Shown: positions 7,890 to 16,854 of the stretch, piece by piece
Numbering within the stretch: position 1 is the first letter of the stretch
How the letters are laid out: each line of letters begins with the position of its first letter
NCBI RefSeq assembly: GCF_003344785.1
Contig: NZ_QPMK01000020.1
Span: 1 to 64,000, forward strand
Length of the DNA: 64,000 nucleotides
Origin: Thalassococcus profundi
GTDB lineage: Bacteria > Pseudomonadota > Alphaproteobacteria > Rhodobacterales > Rhodobacteraceae
Reading direction: 5' to 3'
Position numbers and translations under genes: made by a program
The notes under the pieces: generated by a model
The model's input: only the letters and a program-made list of their open reading frames with translations
Databases searched by the model: none
What the model was told of the DNA's origin: nothing

Positions 7890-8482
7890 TGCAATGACGC
7901 AAGCGCGCTAAGTTCCTTGGCCATCCAAGTTGGCGCAGAGGCTCGAAGGCTCAGAAGCTCCCGCTGCTCCTCTTCGTTCAATGTCGCTTTGATGCGCGTC
8001 AAAGCCTGAGCAGCTTCGGACTTGCCGAAATAGGCGAGCGCCCGAAAGGCGTGGCCGGCACGGCTGTTGGGCGCACGAAGCTGCCAGTTCGGCACATGTT
8101 TAAGCTCGACGCTTTGCGCTCCGAGCTTTAGATGACGGCTCGGTCCGGAAGTCCAATAGACTTGACGGGATGGGTTCTGCGTCGAGATGCCGAGCAAGTT
8201 CGCTGCCGACGCTCCACTTTGCGACACGCGCTCACCGGTTGATTTCGCAATGTGCTCAACCACGGCCTCAACTGAGGGCGCCCGGCTCCCGAAGCGGGTT
8301 TTCACGGGCAACGCGAACAATCCTCGCTTCACACGCAGTAGTTCCCCGCGCCGCACCAACCGCGACAGCGCCTGATCGACCGCAGCACGCTCTCCGAGGT
8401 GCAACAACTCCCGCGCCGACAGGGTCGCACCCTCCGGCAGCGCTTCAGCATAGGCCTTGATCGCTTGAGATGTGGTTTGCAT
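7886..8482 (-). CDS. abiEi: AbiEi antitoxin (DUF6088-like)
   Basis: Antitoxin partner of the downstream AbiEii toxin. The 198-residue protein has an N-terminal winged-helix segment (residues 15-60: LSARELLHLGERAAVDQALSR, then RGELLRVKRGLFALP) and a C-terminal domain with the family pattern VEAVVEHIAKSTGERVSQSG and QVYWTSGPSRHLKLG. AbiEi proteins bind inverted repeats in their own promoter and repress it, and counteract the toxin without binding it tightly. ATG 8482 is preferred over an upstream TTG because GGAGG lies 5 bases ahead of it. It is divergent from the sigma-like gene across a short shared control region. Confidence 0.88.
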   Translation of the reverse strand: MQTTSQAIKAYAEALPEGATLSARELLHLGERAAVDQALSRLVRRGELLRVKRGLFALPVKTRFGSRAPSVEAVVEHIAKSTGERVSQSGASAANLLGISTQNPSRQVYWTSGPSRHLKLGAQSVELKHVPNWQLRAPNSRAGHAFRALAYFGKSEAAQALTRIKATLNEEEQRELLSLRASAPTWMAKELSALASLQ

Positions 8483-8495
8483 GTTCGCCTCCAAG

Positions 8496-8523
8496 TGTCA
8501 GATATATAGCTTGGTTTCTGACA
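8496..8523. promoter_or_regulatory. Inverted-repeat operator in the abiE promoter
   Basis: TGTCAG (8496-8501) and CTGACA (8518-8523) form a perfect inverted repeat flanking an AT-rich TATATA that could be the minus-10 box of abiEi. AbiEi antitoxins repress their promoters through such repeats, so this is the likely autoregulatory site. It may also affect the divergent plus-strand operon. Confidence 0.6.
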
Positions 8524-8613
8524 GCTTTCAAGGTAAAAGCACCTAAAACAACGAAGGGAGCGTGCTGGAGAAGCCAGCTTAACGAATTGATTCAAGACAG
8601 TTATGAACTTGAT

Positions 8614-9420
8614 ATGTGCATTGAACCCCTCAGAAAACGAACAGTAAGCGGAAAGCTCTATACCCGACGGGATGAGATTAGTGCGTTTATCCGCTTGAGC
8701 CTTGATTGGCCCTTTGATGAACTCCTGAACAAAGCTGCGATGCGAGATCGGCGGCACGCCGACTACGTGCCTTCCGAAGTGCTGCTCTATCACCTGAGAC
8801 AAACCAAGACCGACAATGCAGATGGCCGGTTTGTGGCACTTTACAACATTTTGTTGGATCGGATTGAAGCCGCCTGTCCCCGGCCCAACAGCCGACGCGG
8901 CGATAAGGATGTCGAGGATTTTCGCGTCGCCGAGATCCGCGATAAAACAATAGAACGTGTGACAGAGCTCATGTTTGAGGACCGGCGAGGCTACGTAGAA
9001 CAGCTTGACGCATATGAGGTGTTTTTTGACCGGGCCGTTCGCTCCGTCCGTATAGACAAATTCCGGCAGGTAAGTGGTCGGGAAAATGCCACCGAATCCG
9101 TTGTGCACCACGATGACAGTGAGGACATCCGCGAGGAAGTCGAAGAGGCGCTTGAGCGATACAAAAAGTCAGGCCTGACAAAAGAAGAAGATTTTGATTA
9201 CCGGTTTCGCATACGTCGCGCGATTGACGCCTTACCCGAGGAAGAACGAAAGGTGATCGATTTGATGCTCGCAGCGATTCCCATTGAGACAAACAAAGAC
9301 GGTGAGCCTTCAATGACCCAGCTGCTCGGCTGCGTCGAAAAAACCGTACGAAACAGGCGTGATCGTGCGTTTGAAAAGATCAGACGTGCACTAAAACTGG
9401 AGGACAATGATGACCAATAG
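8614..9420 (+). CDS. Sigma-70-like factor, first gene of the Ubl operon
   Basis: The 268-residue reading from ATG 8614 has a region-2-like middle (GYVEQLDAYEVFFDRAVRSV, then RIDKFRQVSGRE) and a clear region-4-like C-terminal helix-turn-helix (RRAIDALPEEERKVIDLMLA, then LLGCVEKTVRNRRDRAFEKI). It is therefore likely an alternative or ECF-like sigma factor or a derived regulator. The N-terminal 80 residues have no recognisable anti-sigma or region 1 motif. The start is uncertain: TTG 8587 follows GGAGAAG, while ATG 8614 has a weak site. It overlaps the next gene by 11 bases. Its likely role is to drive transcription of the operon or of target genes when the system is triggered (inference). Confidence 0.7.
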   Translation: MCIEPLRKRTVSGKLYTRRDEISAFIRLSLDWPFDELLNKAAMRDRRHADYVPSEVLLYHLRQTKTDNADGRFVALYNILLDRIEAACPRPNSRRGDKDVEDFRVAEIRDKTIERVTELMFEDRRGYVEQLDAYEVFFDRAVRSVRIDKFRQVSGRENATESVVHHDDSEDIREEVEEALERYKKSGLTKEEDFDYRFRIRRAIDALPEEERKVIDLMLAAIPIETNKDGEPSMTQLLGCVEKTVRNRRDRAFEKIRRALKLEDNDDQ

Positions 9421-9958
9421 AGAAGATGTCCTCAGCGACTTCACGATTGAGCCTGAAATGTCGCTTGCCGTGCTGAAAACCTATTTGAAAAAACACCCTG
9501 AATTTGCAGACGAACTTCTGGATCTGTTCCACGAGCTGACAATGAGCGACATGGAAGCGGTCGAGGCAAGTCTTCCGCTTGAGACCAAGGCTATGACGAC
9601 CAGCGTCTTGCGGGTTCAGAAGGTCGAGCAAGCACTGTACGGCGCCGACGTTCGTGAACTCTCAAAGTCGTTGGGTTTGCCGCGGAGTTTCCTCATGGGG
9701 TTGCAAGCAAGTGTAGTCCATATCGGTTCGATGCCGATTTCTCTCCTAAATAAGCTTGCGAAACTGTTGGATGTGAGACTGCAGGATGTCATTAGCGGCA
9801 TGCAAATTGGCGATCAGCAGGCCGTTGCGATGAAATCTGATGTGAAACCTGAGGGGCAACCGGCCATCGAATTCGAAGATTATGCAAACCAGGCTGGATT
9901 GACCGAGGAGGAGCAACGCGCATTGCAAGAGTTGCTTGCAGATGATGGATCGGATTGA
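9410..9958 (+). CDS. HTH-like regulator, possible ImmA/IrrE substrate
   Basis: A 182-residue acidic protein with a central segment that reads like an XRE-type helix-turn-helix: [20 protein letters not shown], then [20 protein letters not shown]. The C-terminal tail is strongly acidic ([17 protein letters not shown]). GGAGG lies 6 bases before ATG 9410. It overlaps both neighbours (the upstream sigma-like gene and the downstream metallopeptidase-helicase), so the three are tightly coupled. In ImmR/ImmA and DdrO/IrrE pairs the HTH repressor is encoded beside the metallopeptidase that cleaves it. That role, or an anti-sigma role toward the upstream protein, is an inference. Confidence 0.6.
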   Translation: MTNREDVLSDFTIEPEMSLAVLKTYLKKHPEFADELLDLFHELTMSDMEAVEASLPLETKAMTTSVLRVQKVEQALYGADVRELSKSLGLPRSFLMGLQASVVHIGSMPISLLNKLAKLLDVRLQDVISGMQIGDQQAVAMKSDVKPEGQPAIEFEDYANQAGLTEEEQRALQELLADDGSD

Positions 9959-12900
9959 AGCCGTTCGTCGATGCGCCGCGCGTCTACATACTGAGCGTAG
10001 GAGCAAGGGAGGCGATCCAACCCAGCCCTATTCGTTTGCTCTTCAAGAGGCAGAAGCTCGGGATTACGAAGTCCGCAAGCTCGCTCCTGACCATCCTCAG
10101 CTCAAAGGTGGACGGGCGCTCTTGCAGCCGAGAGCCAAAGTCATCCTGCATGAGGATACGGGCATTGAGTTCTTAAATGCGTTTCTTGTTGCCCATGAGA
10201 TAGGTCATGATGAATTTGGCGGGGGTATTGATGTCCGGCCAACCATGAACATCGATCCGGCACGATCGTCTGATCCGGCCTCAGTTGGGGCGGACCGCGT
10301 TGTCGATTACAGCAACCGTGCCCGCCAGGAAGTCCAGATGGATATGTTTGCGCGGGAGTTCCTCTTTCCGCGCAGTTTGGCCTGGTCATGGCATGTCGAA
10401 GACAACCTTGGCGCAGGGGAGATTTCGGAGCGCCTTGGCGCCCCCTACGACATGGTTGCGGTCCAGCTATTTGATGCGCTTTTGTTACCGGTGTTGGAGG
10501 AAGCGCCGGATATCGCAAGCCCGCCCAAACCATTGAACCGCGAGCAACAGATTGCTGCGGATCATGACGGAAAGGCGCTTCTTCTGAAGGCGGGACCGGG
10601 GACAGGCAAAACACAAACGCTCGTTGGCCGCCTGTCTGTGCTTCGAGACCGTGATGTGCAGCCAGAATCCATTCTGCTCCTGACATTTTCCAACAAGGCC
10701 GCAGGAGAGATGACCGATCGGGCCCTGCGGGTTTGGCCGGAAGCAGCTGGTGCCGCTTGGATTGGGACCTTTCACTCATTTGGCCTTGATATCCTGCGCA
10801 GGTTTCATGACTGCGTGGGTCTTCCCGCAGATCCACGTATGATTGATACGACCGAAGCCATTGCCCTATTGGAGGATGAATTCCCACGGCTGCGTTTGAA
10901 GCATTTCAACGAACTTTGGGATCCGACAGATACCCTGCGCTCTCTCCTTTCAGCCATTTCACGAGCCAAGGATGAGGTGGTCGACAACATCCACTACCGT
11001 AAACTCGCCGAGCAAATGATGGAGGCTGCAGACACAGAGGAGGATATCGAGGCAGCAGAAAAGTGTCTGGAGATCTCAGCCGTCTATGATCTTTATGAAG
11101 GCCTCAAGGCGGAACGCGGCGTAGTAGATTTTGGTGATCTGGTCGCTCGACCGACAATGCTCGTCGAAAGTGACGCGGATGTTCGCGAGAAACTTCAACG
11201 ACTCTATGACCATGTTCTGGTGGACGAGTATCAGGACGTAAACCGGGCCAGTGTGCGATTGTTGAAAGCGCTGAAGCCCAACGGCACCAACCTGTGGGTT
11301 GTGGGAGATGCCAAACAATCAATTTACCGGTTTCGAGGTGCATCCTCGTACAACATTGATCGATTTGAGACCGAGGATTTCTTAGGAGGCGAAAGTCTCC
11401 CACTCAATGTCAATTACAGGTCATCACAAGAAATATGCGAAACATTCAAGGGTTTCGCTCAAACGCGCATGGCAGCAGCCGGGGTGGGCTTTGAGGCCAC
11501 GGCGTTTAAAGGTGCTAATGGGGTTAGCCCCGTGTTTGTGGGTGTTGATGCCAAGGATCGTGAAATAGACGAAATCGCCTTCCGAATAAAACAGGCCTGC
11601 AACGAGACCACGTCTTTCCGTGACCAGGCCGTGATATGTAAGGGCAATGCGAGACTGGCAGAAATCGCCGCTGGTTTAGAGGCGCGGGGGATTCCGGTCT
11701 TGTTTCTTGGGCCCCTCTTTGACCGACCAGAAATCAAGCAAGCGCTTTCCGTCCTTTCCCTTGTGGTTGATCCGCGCGCCATGGGACTTGCCTGCGTCGC
11801 GTCTCTCCGCCCATTTCAACTGGGAATTGAGGATGTCTCAACCTGTGTTGATGCGATTCGCGCCGCTAGGAACACGCTGCCCTTGGACTGGAGGCAAACG
11901 CTTTCGGGCCTAGACGACATCAGCGAGGAGGGTGAGAAGCCCCTCTCAAGCTTGATTGAGGTGTTTGGGGAGTTTGAACCCACTTCATCGGCCTGGCGCG
12001 TGATTACAACTCTCTATCTCGACAAGACGCGCTTGGCCGCCGAATTTGCGAAGGGAGCAAGATCAGGCAACGCAAATCCTGCGATTGCGCTGTGGCAGTT
12101 TCAGAACTTTCTGAGATCAACATTGCCGAAAAAATCCGGGTACCCCATTCGCGATCTTCTCGATCACATCCGACGCCTTGTCATAGTGTCAGATGAACGT
12201 GACTTACGCGACCTGCCTGAAGCTGCACAAAGCCTCGACGCTGTCCGGATCATGACCATTCACGGCAGCAAGGGCCTTGAGTTCAAAGTCCTTCATTTGC
12301 CGGCATTGACCAGCCGATCCATTCCGCTGTCAGCTAAGCAAAATCGCGGACTTGCACCTCCTGACGGCATGATCGAGGGTGCGCCCTTTAAGGGCTGTGA
12401 CGCGCTCACGTCCGGGCATGACGAGGAGCAGCAATGTTTGTTTTTCGTCGCTTTATCCAGAGCGGAGGAGCGACTGATACTTTATGCTTACAGCAAGCGA
12501 TCGAAGTTCGTGGATGACATATCTGGTCATGTTCTGAACGAATCACCGCAATCGGCATCGGCTGAAGGTGCGGTATCAACGAACGGAATAAAGTTGGAGG
12601 TTGATGGCATCGCTCGCATATCGCCTTCTGAGCTTGCGACCTATGAGAAGTGCCCACGGCGATTTTTCTTTGCGCATGTGTTGCAGGTTGGCGGTCGTCG
12701 CGCAGAGTCGCCCCTTATGCGTATGCACAACGCAGTCCAGGGCGTTGTCGATGAGCTGACGTCTCGTTTGAACGATGAACCAAGCGAAGCCGAGCTCGCA
12801 GCCATCATGGATAAGGCGTGGATGGAAAATGGTCCGGCGGATCATGGATACGCTGCCGAGTACCGTCAAATCTCAGACGAGCTGCTGAGTTTTTTCCGAC

Positions 12901-13340
12901 TGCTCCGCACAGGCGAAAAACGGCGCGCACCAACCCCAATTTCCTTGAAATTCGGTGAGGCAGAGATTGTCGTATCTGCACATGAGGAAGTCGATGCTGG
13001 GTCTGGCAGGGTACTGCGGCGCATCAAAACAGGACGCAAGACCACGAACGCTGTTGAGTCCTTAGACGCGGCTGCGTTTCAACTTGCCGCTGAAGGCCAC
13101 GGCGAGGCTGAGTTCGTGTTCTTGACAGGCGCGACGCAGGACCGATTGACCATGAGCAGTACGAAGTTGGGGAACCGGAAAACAAAGATCGCTCAAGCTG
13201 CAATTGCGATCCTAGAAGGGCACTTCCCCCCAAAACGCAGCGATCGCTGTGCCCGCTGCGCCTATTTCTTCATCTGCAGCGAACCGCCCTCAGGCACGCT
13301 CCGAAAAAAAATTGGATCAGGCTTACCGGATTCCTCCTGA
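9942..13340 (+). CDS. ImmA/IrrE metallopeptidase-UvrD helicase-PD-(D/E)XK-like fusion
   Basis: A 1,132-residue three-part protein. Residues 1-190 are an ImmA/IrrE-like metallopeptidase with HEIGH at about 85-89 and the downstream [11 protein letters not shown] helix. Residues 195-850 are a UvrD/PcrA superfamily 1 helicase (Walker [52 protein letters not shown]). The C-terminal 250 residues resemble the AddB/Cas4 nuclease fold with an iron-sulfur cysteine set (Cys in [10 protein letters not shown] plus [10 protein letters not shown]). The usual acidic residue before the catalytic lysine appears replaced (LRRIKTG where families have V-D-Y-K-T-G), so nuclease activity is doubtful. It overlaps the upstream HTH gene by 17 bases. 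A plausible role is sensing unusual DNA with the helicase and signalling through proteolysis. Confidence 0.9.
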   Translation: MMDRIEAVRRCAARLHTERRSKGGDPTQPYSFALQEAEARDYEVRKLAPDHPQLKGGRALLQPRAKVILHEDTGIEFLNAFLVAHEIGHDEFGGGIDVRPTMNIDPARSSDPASVGADRVVDYSNRARQEVQMDMFAREFLFPRSLAWSWHVEDNLGAGEISERLGAPYDMVAVQLFDALLLPVLEEAPDIASPPKPLNREQQIAADHDGKALLLKAGPGTGKTQTLVGRLSVLRDRDVQPESILLLTFSNKAAGEMTDRALRVWPEAAGAAWIGTFHSFGLDILRRFHDCVGLPADPRMIDTTEAIALLEDEFPRLRLKHFNELWDPTDTLRSLLSAISRAKDEVVDNIHYRKLAEQMMEAADTEEDIEAAEKCLEISAVYDLYEGLKAERGVVDFGDLVARPTMLVESDADVREKLQRLYDHVLVDEYQDVNRASVRLLKALKPNGTNLWVVGDAKQSIYRFRGASSYNIDRFETEDFLGGESLPLNVNYRSSQEICETFKGFAQTRMAAAGVGFEATAFKGANGVSPVFVGVDAKDREIDEIAFRIKQACNETTSFRDQAVICKGNARLAEIAAGLEARGIPVLFLGPLFDRPEIKQALSVLSLVVDPRAMGLACVASLRPFQLGIEDVSTCVDAIRAARNTLPLDWRQTLSGLDDISEEGEKPLSSLIEVFGEFEPTSSAWRVITTLYLDKTRLAAEFAKGARSGNANPAIALWQFQNFLRSTLPKKSGYPIRDLLDHIRRLVIVSDERDLRDLPEAAQSLDAVRIMTIHGSKGLEFKVLHLPALTSRSIPLSAKQNRGLAPPDGMIEGAPFKGCDALTSGHDEEQQCLFFVALSRAEERLILYAYSKRSKFVDDISGHVLNESPQSASAEGAVSTNGIKLEVDGIARISPSELATYEKCPRRFFFAHVLQVGGRRAESPLMRMHNAVQGVVDELTSRLNDEPSEAELAAIMDKAWMENGPADHGYAAEYRQISDELLSFFRLLRTGEKRRAPTPISLKFGEAEIVVSAHEEVDAGSGRVLRRIKTGRKTTNAVESLDAAAFQLAAEGHGEAEFVFLTGATQDRLTMSSTKLGNRKTKIAQAAIAILEGHFPPKRSDRCARCAYFFICSEPPSGTLRKKIGSGLPDSS

Positions 13341-13409
13341 CGCCGCGATTGTCCTTGTGAAGGCGCAGACATGAGGTTTGCGTCCGCCAACTTCTTAAGG
13401 ACGAACACA

Positions 13410-14261
13410 ATGAAATCGCAAGGAAATGATCCTCGCTTCCCGGTCTTCATCGCCGATGAGGGCCTCAACTTCAAGAAACACGTTTTCGATGACCCAAAGG
13501 TTCTCGGTCGGCAGTTGATCGAAGCTGCCGACGGGCATCCTGTTGATGAGCATGTGGCAATCGCCATTTTGCCAAATGGGGACTTCGAAGACATTCGCCT
13601 CGACGAAAGCTATGATCTGCGCGGTCGCGGTGCTGAAAAAGTGCTGGTCGCGCGGACGGACCGTGTCTTCAAGTTTAAGATTGACGACAAGGATCTTGAA
13701 TGGCCGCGCGCGTGCATCAGCGGATTTGTACTGCGTAAGCTTGCTGATCTGCCGGAAAACTACAATCTCTGGCAGGAAATCCCGGGCCAGCAGGACCGCA
13801 AGATTGCTGACAGCGATGTCATCAATCTCGATGCCAAGGGTGTGGAGCGGTTCATCTCGCTCATCGATCAGACGACGGAGGGGGACACCCTTCCGTCGTT
13901 TGATCAGACTTTTCTGGTGGACCACGGCTATCAGTTCGACGTCGTTCAGGAAGGCCGTGAGACCGGCATTATCCTGAAGTCACTCGACCTGCCTGAAGGC
14001 AAGTTCAATGAGGAAGCCGCGGATATCCTTGTACTCCTGCCTGCCGGGTATCCCGATTGCGCGCCTGACATGTTTTATGCCTCTCCGCATTTGACGCTGG
14101 CGAGCGGTCAGGTCCCGAAAGCCTGCACGGTGCAGTATAACTATGCAGGTCGTGTTTGGCAGCGCTGGTCGCGCCACAACAACGCCTGGCGGCCCGGGAT
14201 TGATGGTTTGCGCACGATGGTGGCACGGATCAAAACCGCTCTCGCCGAGGCGCGGCCATGA
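13410..14261 (+). CDS. Multi-ubiquitin-like domain fused to Prok-E2_E
   Basis: A 283-residue fusion. Residues 1-145 contain two tandem beta-grasp segments of the prokaryotic multiubiquitin type (FPVFIADEGLNFKKHVF at the start of the first, and FKFKIDDKDLEWPRACISG with YNLWQEIPGQQDRKI in the second). Residues 160-283 match the prokaryotic E2 family E fold: LVLLPAGYPDCAPDMFYASP and the characteristic VWQRWSRHNNAWRPGIDGL. Cys in YPDC and in PKACT are candidate thioester residues. The start is ATG 13410 behind TTAAGGA. Neither Ubl segment has a free C-terminal Gly, so the Ubl would need cleavage or acts in cis. It is coupled to the E1/JAB gene by ATGA. Confidence 0.85.
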   Translation: MKSQGNDPRFPVFIADEGLNFKKHVFDDPKVLGRQLIEAADGHPVDEHVAIAILPNGDFEDIRLDESYDLRGRGAEKVLVARTDRVFKFKIDDKDLEWPRACISGFVLRKLADLPENYNLWQEIPGQQDRKIADSDVINLDAKGVERFISLIDQTTEGDTLPSFDQTFLVDHGYQFDVVQEGRETGIILKSLDLPEGKFNEEAADILVLLPAGYPDCAPDMFYASPHLTLASGQVPKACTVQYNYAGRVWQRWSRHNNAWRPGIDGLRTMVARIKTALAEARP

Positions 14262-15652
14262 AGGGCCCGTTGGATGTTATTCTGGCTGGTCCGCACGAAG
14301 CCGGTATCCGGTCCCTGCTCGTCCAGGGTGCCGGTGCCGAGCGTTCCGCCTACATGCTTTTTGGGACGGCGGCGATTGAGAAAGACCCCTGGACGAACAC
14401 TGCTCGCACACGGCTCGTTTCGCATGCGTTCATCGATCTCGATGATGACGACGTGGTCTCAGCCTCCGAGCGCCACGTGACGTGGCAAACCGACAGCTTC
14501 ATGCGATTGCTTGGTCGCGCCAAGTCCGATGGTCTGGTTCCCGCCATCATTCATACCCATCCAAAGGGACGGGCCCGTTTTTCCAAACAAGATGACCGGA
14601 ACGAGGCGGAACTTGCGCGGACCGCCCTGATCAAGGGTGCACCCGGACTGATCAGCGTTTTGATTGCGAGCGACGGCGAGATTGCCGTGAGGATTTGGCG
14701 CTCGGCCGAAAAGCCAACGGCTATCGCGCGTATTCTTCACACAGGACCGCGCCTGACCCTCACCGCAGAGAACGGCGGCAATCTGGGCTTCCTGGACCGT
14801 CAAACCCGACTCTTCGGCGATCAGGCCAATGCAATGATCACGCAGTTTCGGTGCGGCATTGCCGGAGGGGGTGCTACGGGAAGCGCAGTGTTGCCCTTGC
14901 TGATGCGTCTTGGCGTGCGCGAAGCGGTCCTCTTCGAAAAGGACCATGCTGAAGATACAAATCTCAACAGGCTCCATGGCGCACGACAGGAGGATGTTGA
15001 CGCTCATCGAGCCAAGGCCGACATTCACGCGCGGACAGTTGCGGAGGCCAATCTTGGCATGTCATTGGCAACCATCGATGCCTGGGCCGGAGAGCCATGC
15101 ACATGGGATGCGTTGAAATCTTGTGATGTGATTTTCTGCTGCACGGATGACCACGCCGGTCGGCTCTTTCTGAACCGCTTCGCCCGTTTCTATGGCATTC
15201 CGGTCATCGATGTCGGGCTCGCAATGCAGCGTCGTGATGCTCAGTCGTTCGATCTCTTTGCCCGGGTTACCACCCTTGTGCCCGGACACCCCTGTCTGCT
15301 TTGCGGCGGGTTCATCAACCCGCAACGCGCTCGCGAGGAGGCCTTGCAGCGAACTGATCCAGAGGCCTATGAAAAACTGAAAGAGGAAGCCTATCTGCTC
15401 GGTGAGGGTGATCCCTCCCCTGCCGTTGTGACCTTCACGACAGAGGCGGGTGCCATGGCGGTCAATGAATGGCTGACCGGTATTACCGGGTTCGCCGGAG
15501 CAAACGGAATGGCACCGACGCGGATGCGACGGTTTCACGCGCGCGATGAGCGTTTTCCTGAGATTTCGCCGCGCCCGGGCTGCCCGTGTTGTGATGCAAC
15601 TGAAACTCTGGGCCGGGGGGACATGGCACCCTTCCTGGACATGGTGACATGA
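14258..15652 (+). CDS. JAB deubiquitinase-like / ThiF E1-like fusion
   Basis: A 464-residue protein. Residues 1-160 are a JAB/MPN metalloprotease with HTHPKGRARFSKQDD near residue 98 (His-X-His followed by Ser and Asp). Residues 190-440 are a ThiF/E1 adenylation domain with the nucleotide loop GIAGGGATGSAVLP, the TDDHAGRLFLNRF segment, and the zinc pairs CLLC (about 346) and CPCC (near the C-terminus). It would activate a ubiquitin-like protein with ATP and process or remove it. It is coupled by ATGA overlap to the Ubl-E2 gene and followed within 2 bases by the DUF6527 gene. It appears intact. The E1 catalytic cysteine cannot be fixed by eye. Confidence 0.9.
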   Translation: MKGPLDVILAGPHEAGIRSLLVQGAGAERSAYMLFGTAAIEKDPWTNTARTRLVSHAFIDLDDDDVVSASERHVTWQTDSFMRLLGRAKSDGLVPAIIHTHPKGRARFSKQDDRNEAELARTALIKGAPGLISVLIASDGEIAVRIWRSAEKPTAIARILHTGPRLTLTAENGGNLGFLDRQTRLFGDQANAMITQFRCGIAGGGATGSAVLPLLMRLGVREAVLFEKDHAEDTNLNRLHGARQEDVDAHRAKADIHARTVAEANLGMSLATIDAWAGEPCTWDALKSCDVIFCCTDDHAGRLFLNRFARFYGIPVIDVGLAMQRRDAQSFDLFARVTTLVPGHPCLLCGGFINPQRAREEALQRTDPEAYEKLKEEAYLLGEGDPSPAVVTFTTEAGAMAVNEWLTGITGFAGANGMAPTRMRRFHARDERFPEISPRPGCPCCDATETLGRGDMAPFLDMVT

Positions 15653-15653
15653 G

Positions 15654-16025
15654 ATGAAAAAACTATTGGCAAACCTGCTTCGGCGATTTCGAGTGCTGAG
15701 GTATGACTTTCTTGTAACCAGGCAAGACACCTTTCCGCAAACGCCTGAAACAGAATCGGACGAGTTAATTCTGGTAGAGAGCGGCGCGATCCAAAAATGG
15801 GCCTGTCTCTCCTGTCCTGGAGGCTGTGGCGAGAGGATCGCCTTGTCTCTTAACCCGGATCGCAGACCTCGCTGGAAGATCAAAACAGATTTCTGGCAAA
15901 GGCCGACACTTCACCCGTCGGTGCACCAGACAAACGACTGTGGATGCCACTTTTGGGTCAAGAAGGGTCAGGTTCACTGGTGCAAAGGTGGACGGCCGCA
16001 ATCGCCAATGGAGAAAGCAGAATGA
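15654..16025 (+). CDS. DUF6527 family cysteine-rich protein
   Basis: A 123-residue protein matching DUF6527: ELILVESGAIQKWACLSCPG, GCGERIALSLNPDRRPRW, then TLHPSVHQTNDCGCHFWV and a C-terminal HWC. The Cys/His pairs (CLSCPGGC, DCGCHF, HWC) look like a zinc-binding treble-clef site. Members are found next to bacterial E1/E2/JAB genes, and a RING-like E3 or substrate adaptor role is conceivable but unproven. It starts one base past the E1 stop and overlaps the next small ORF by ATGA, so it belongs to the same operon. Confidence 0.78.
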   Translation: MKKLLANLLRRFRVLRYDFLVTRQDTFPQTPETESDELILVESGAIQKWACLSCPGGCGERIALSLNPDRRPRWKIKTDFWQRPTLHPSVHQTNDCGCHFWVKKGQVHWCKGGRPQSPMEKAE

Positions 16026-16096
16026 CACAAACGCTAAGCGAGCGAACAAAGCGACCCATGCGGCTCGAACTACAGCCCGAGCAATCGGAGGCATAG
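16022..16096 (+). CDS. Possible 24-aa coupled small ORF
   Basis: ATG 16022 overlaps the DUF6527 stop (ATGA) and the frame ends at TAG 16096, two bases before the CoiA-like start. The peptide begins MTQTLSERTKRPMRLELQ and is basic then acidic. It fills the whole gap between two operon genes with the same coupling style, so it may be a real microprotein or only a translational bridge. There is no conservation evidence from one sequence. Confidence 0.35.
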   Translation: MTQTLSERTKRPMRLELQPEQSEA

Positions 16097-16098
16097 TC

Positions 16099-16800
16099 AT
16101 GCGGTTCGCTTTAGACGACGACAAACGAGTTGAAGCCACCCCAGGCGCCAAAGGCAGATGCCTTGGTTGCGGCGCTGAGCTCATTGCCCGATGCGGGACC
16201 AAGAAGGTTTGGCACTGGGCGCACAAAGGACAGCGCCACTGCGACCATTGGTGGGAAAATGAAACCGAGTGGCACAGGGACTGGAAGAGCCAGTTCCCGA
16301 CAGATTGGCAGGAGATTGCAGCGCGCGACGAACATGGCGAGCTTCACATCGCAGATATCAAGACATCTAAGGGGCTGGTGGTTGAGTTTCAGCACTCATA
16401 CATCAAGCCCGTAGAAGCGCGAACGCGGACAAAGTTCCACAACCCTATGTTTTGGATTGTTGACGGAACGCGCCGCAAGACGGACCGCACGCAGTTTGTG
16501 GCCGCGCAAGAAGATGGCATGAAGCATCCGACAAAGGACGGTCTGGTTGAGCAGCTCTGGGTCTACGATTCAAGGCTGCTGAAGGAATGGGTCCATGTCG
16601 GCGTGATCGTCGCCTTTGATTTTGGGGAGGACACGGTGTGGCTTCTTCGGAGAGTCAAAGGTGACTGGGCCTATGGATTCGCATATCCGAAACGATCACT
16701 TGTCGAGAACATTTTAAAGGGAACTCCGATACCGGACGTGTTGTTTGGCAAACCTGTTCGGCAAACGGTGCCGTACCGTCGGCGTCGTGCTAGGTTCTAG
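16099..16800 (+). CDS. CoiA-like nuclease-fold protein
   Basis: A 233-residue protein resembling the competence-protein CoiA family. It has an N-terminal zinc-like segment (GRCLGCGAELIARCG) and WHWAHKGQRHC. The endonuclease-like core follows: NETEWHRDWKSQFP with HIADIKTSKGLVVEFQHSYI (Asp, then Glu-X-Gln, as in PD-(D/E)XK folds of this family). ATG 16099 is chosen because translation starting further upstream gives arginine-rich shadow sequence. It is the last gene of the Ubl operon, 54 bases before the convergent scpB. In this setting it is likely a DNA-targeting effector (inference). Confidence 0.75.
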   Translation: MRFALDDDKRVEATPGAKGRCLGCGAELIARCGTKKVWHWAHKGQRHCDHWWENETEWHRDWKSQFPTDWQEIAARDEHGELHIADIKTSKGLVVEFQHSYIKPVEARTRTKFHNPMFWIVDGTRRKTDRTQFVAAQEDGMKHPTKDGLVEQLWVYDSRLLKEWVHVGVIVAFDFGEDTVWLLRRVKGDWAYGFAYPKRSLVENILKGTPIPDVLFGKPVRQTVPYRRRRARF

Positions 16801-16854
16801 CGTACGGTTTCCATAAGGTTCAGCTAACACAGATATTTATGGGACCGCAGAGCC

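Noticed and set aside
8470-8613. Upstream extension of the sigma-like gene to 8470
   Set aside because: It would read through the abiE operator and the abiEi start and gives atypical sequence; internal starts at 8587 or 8614 are more likely.
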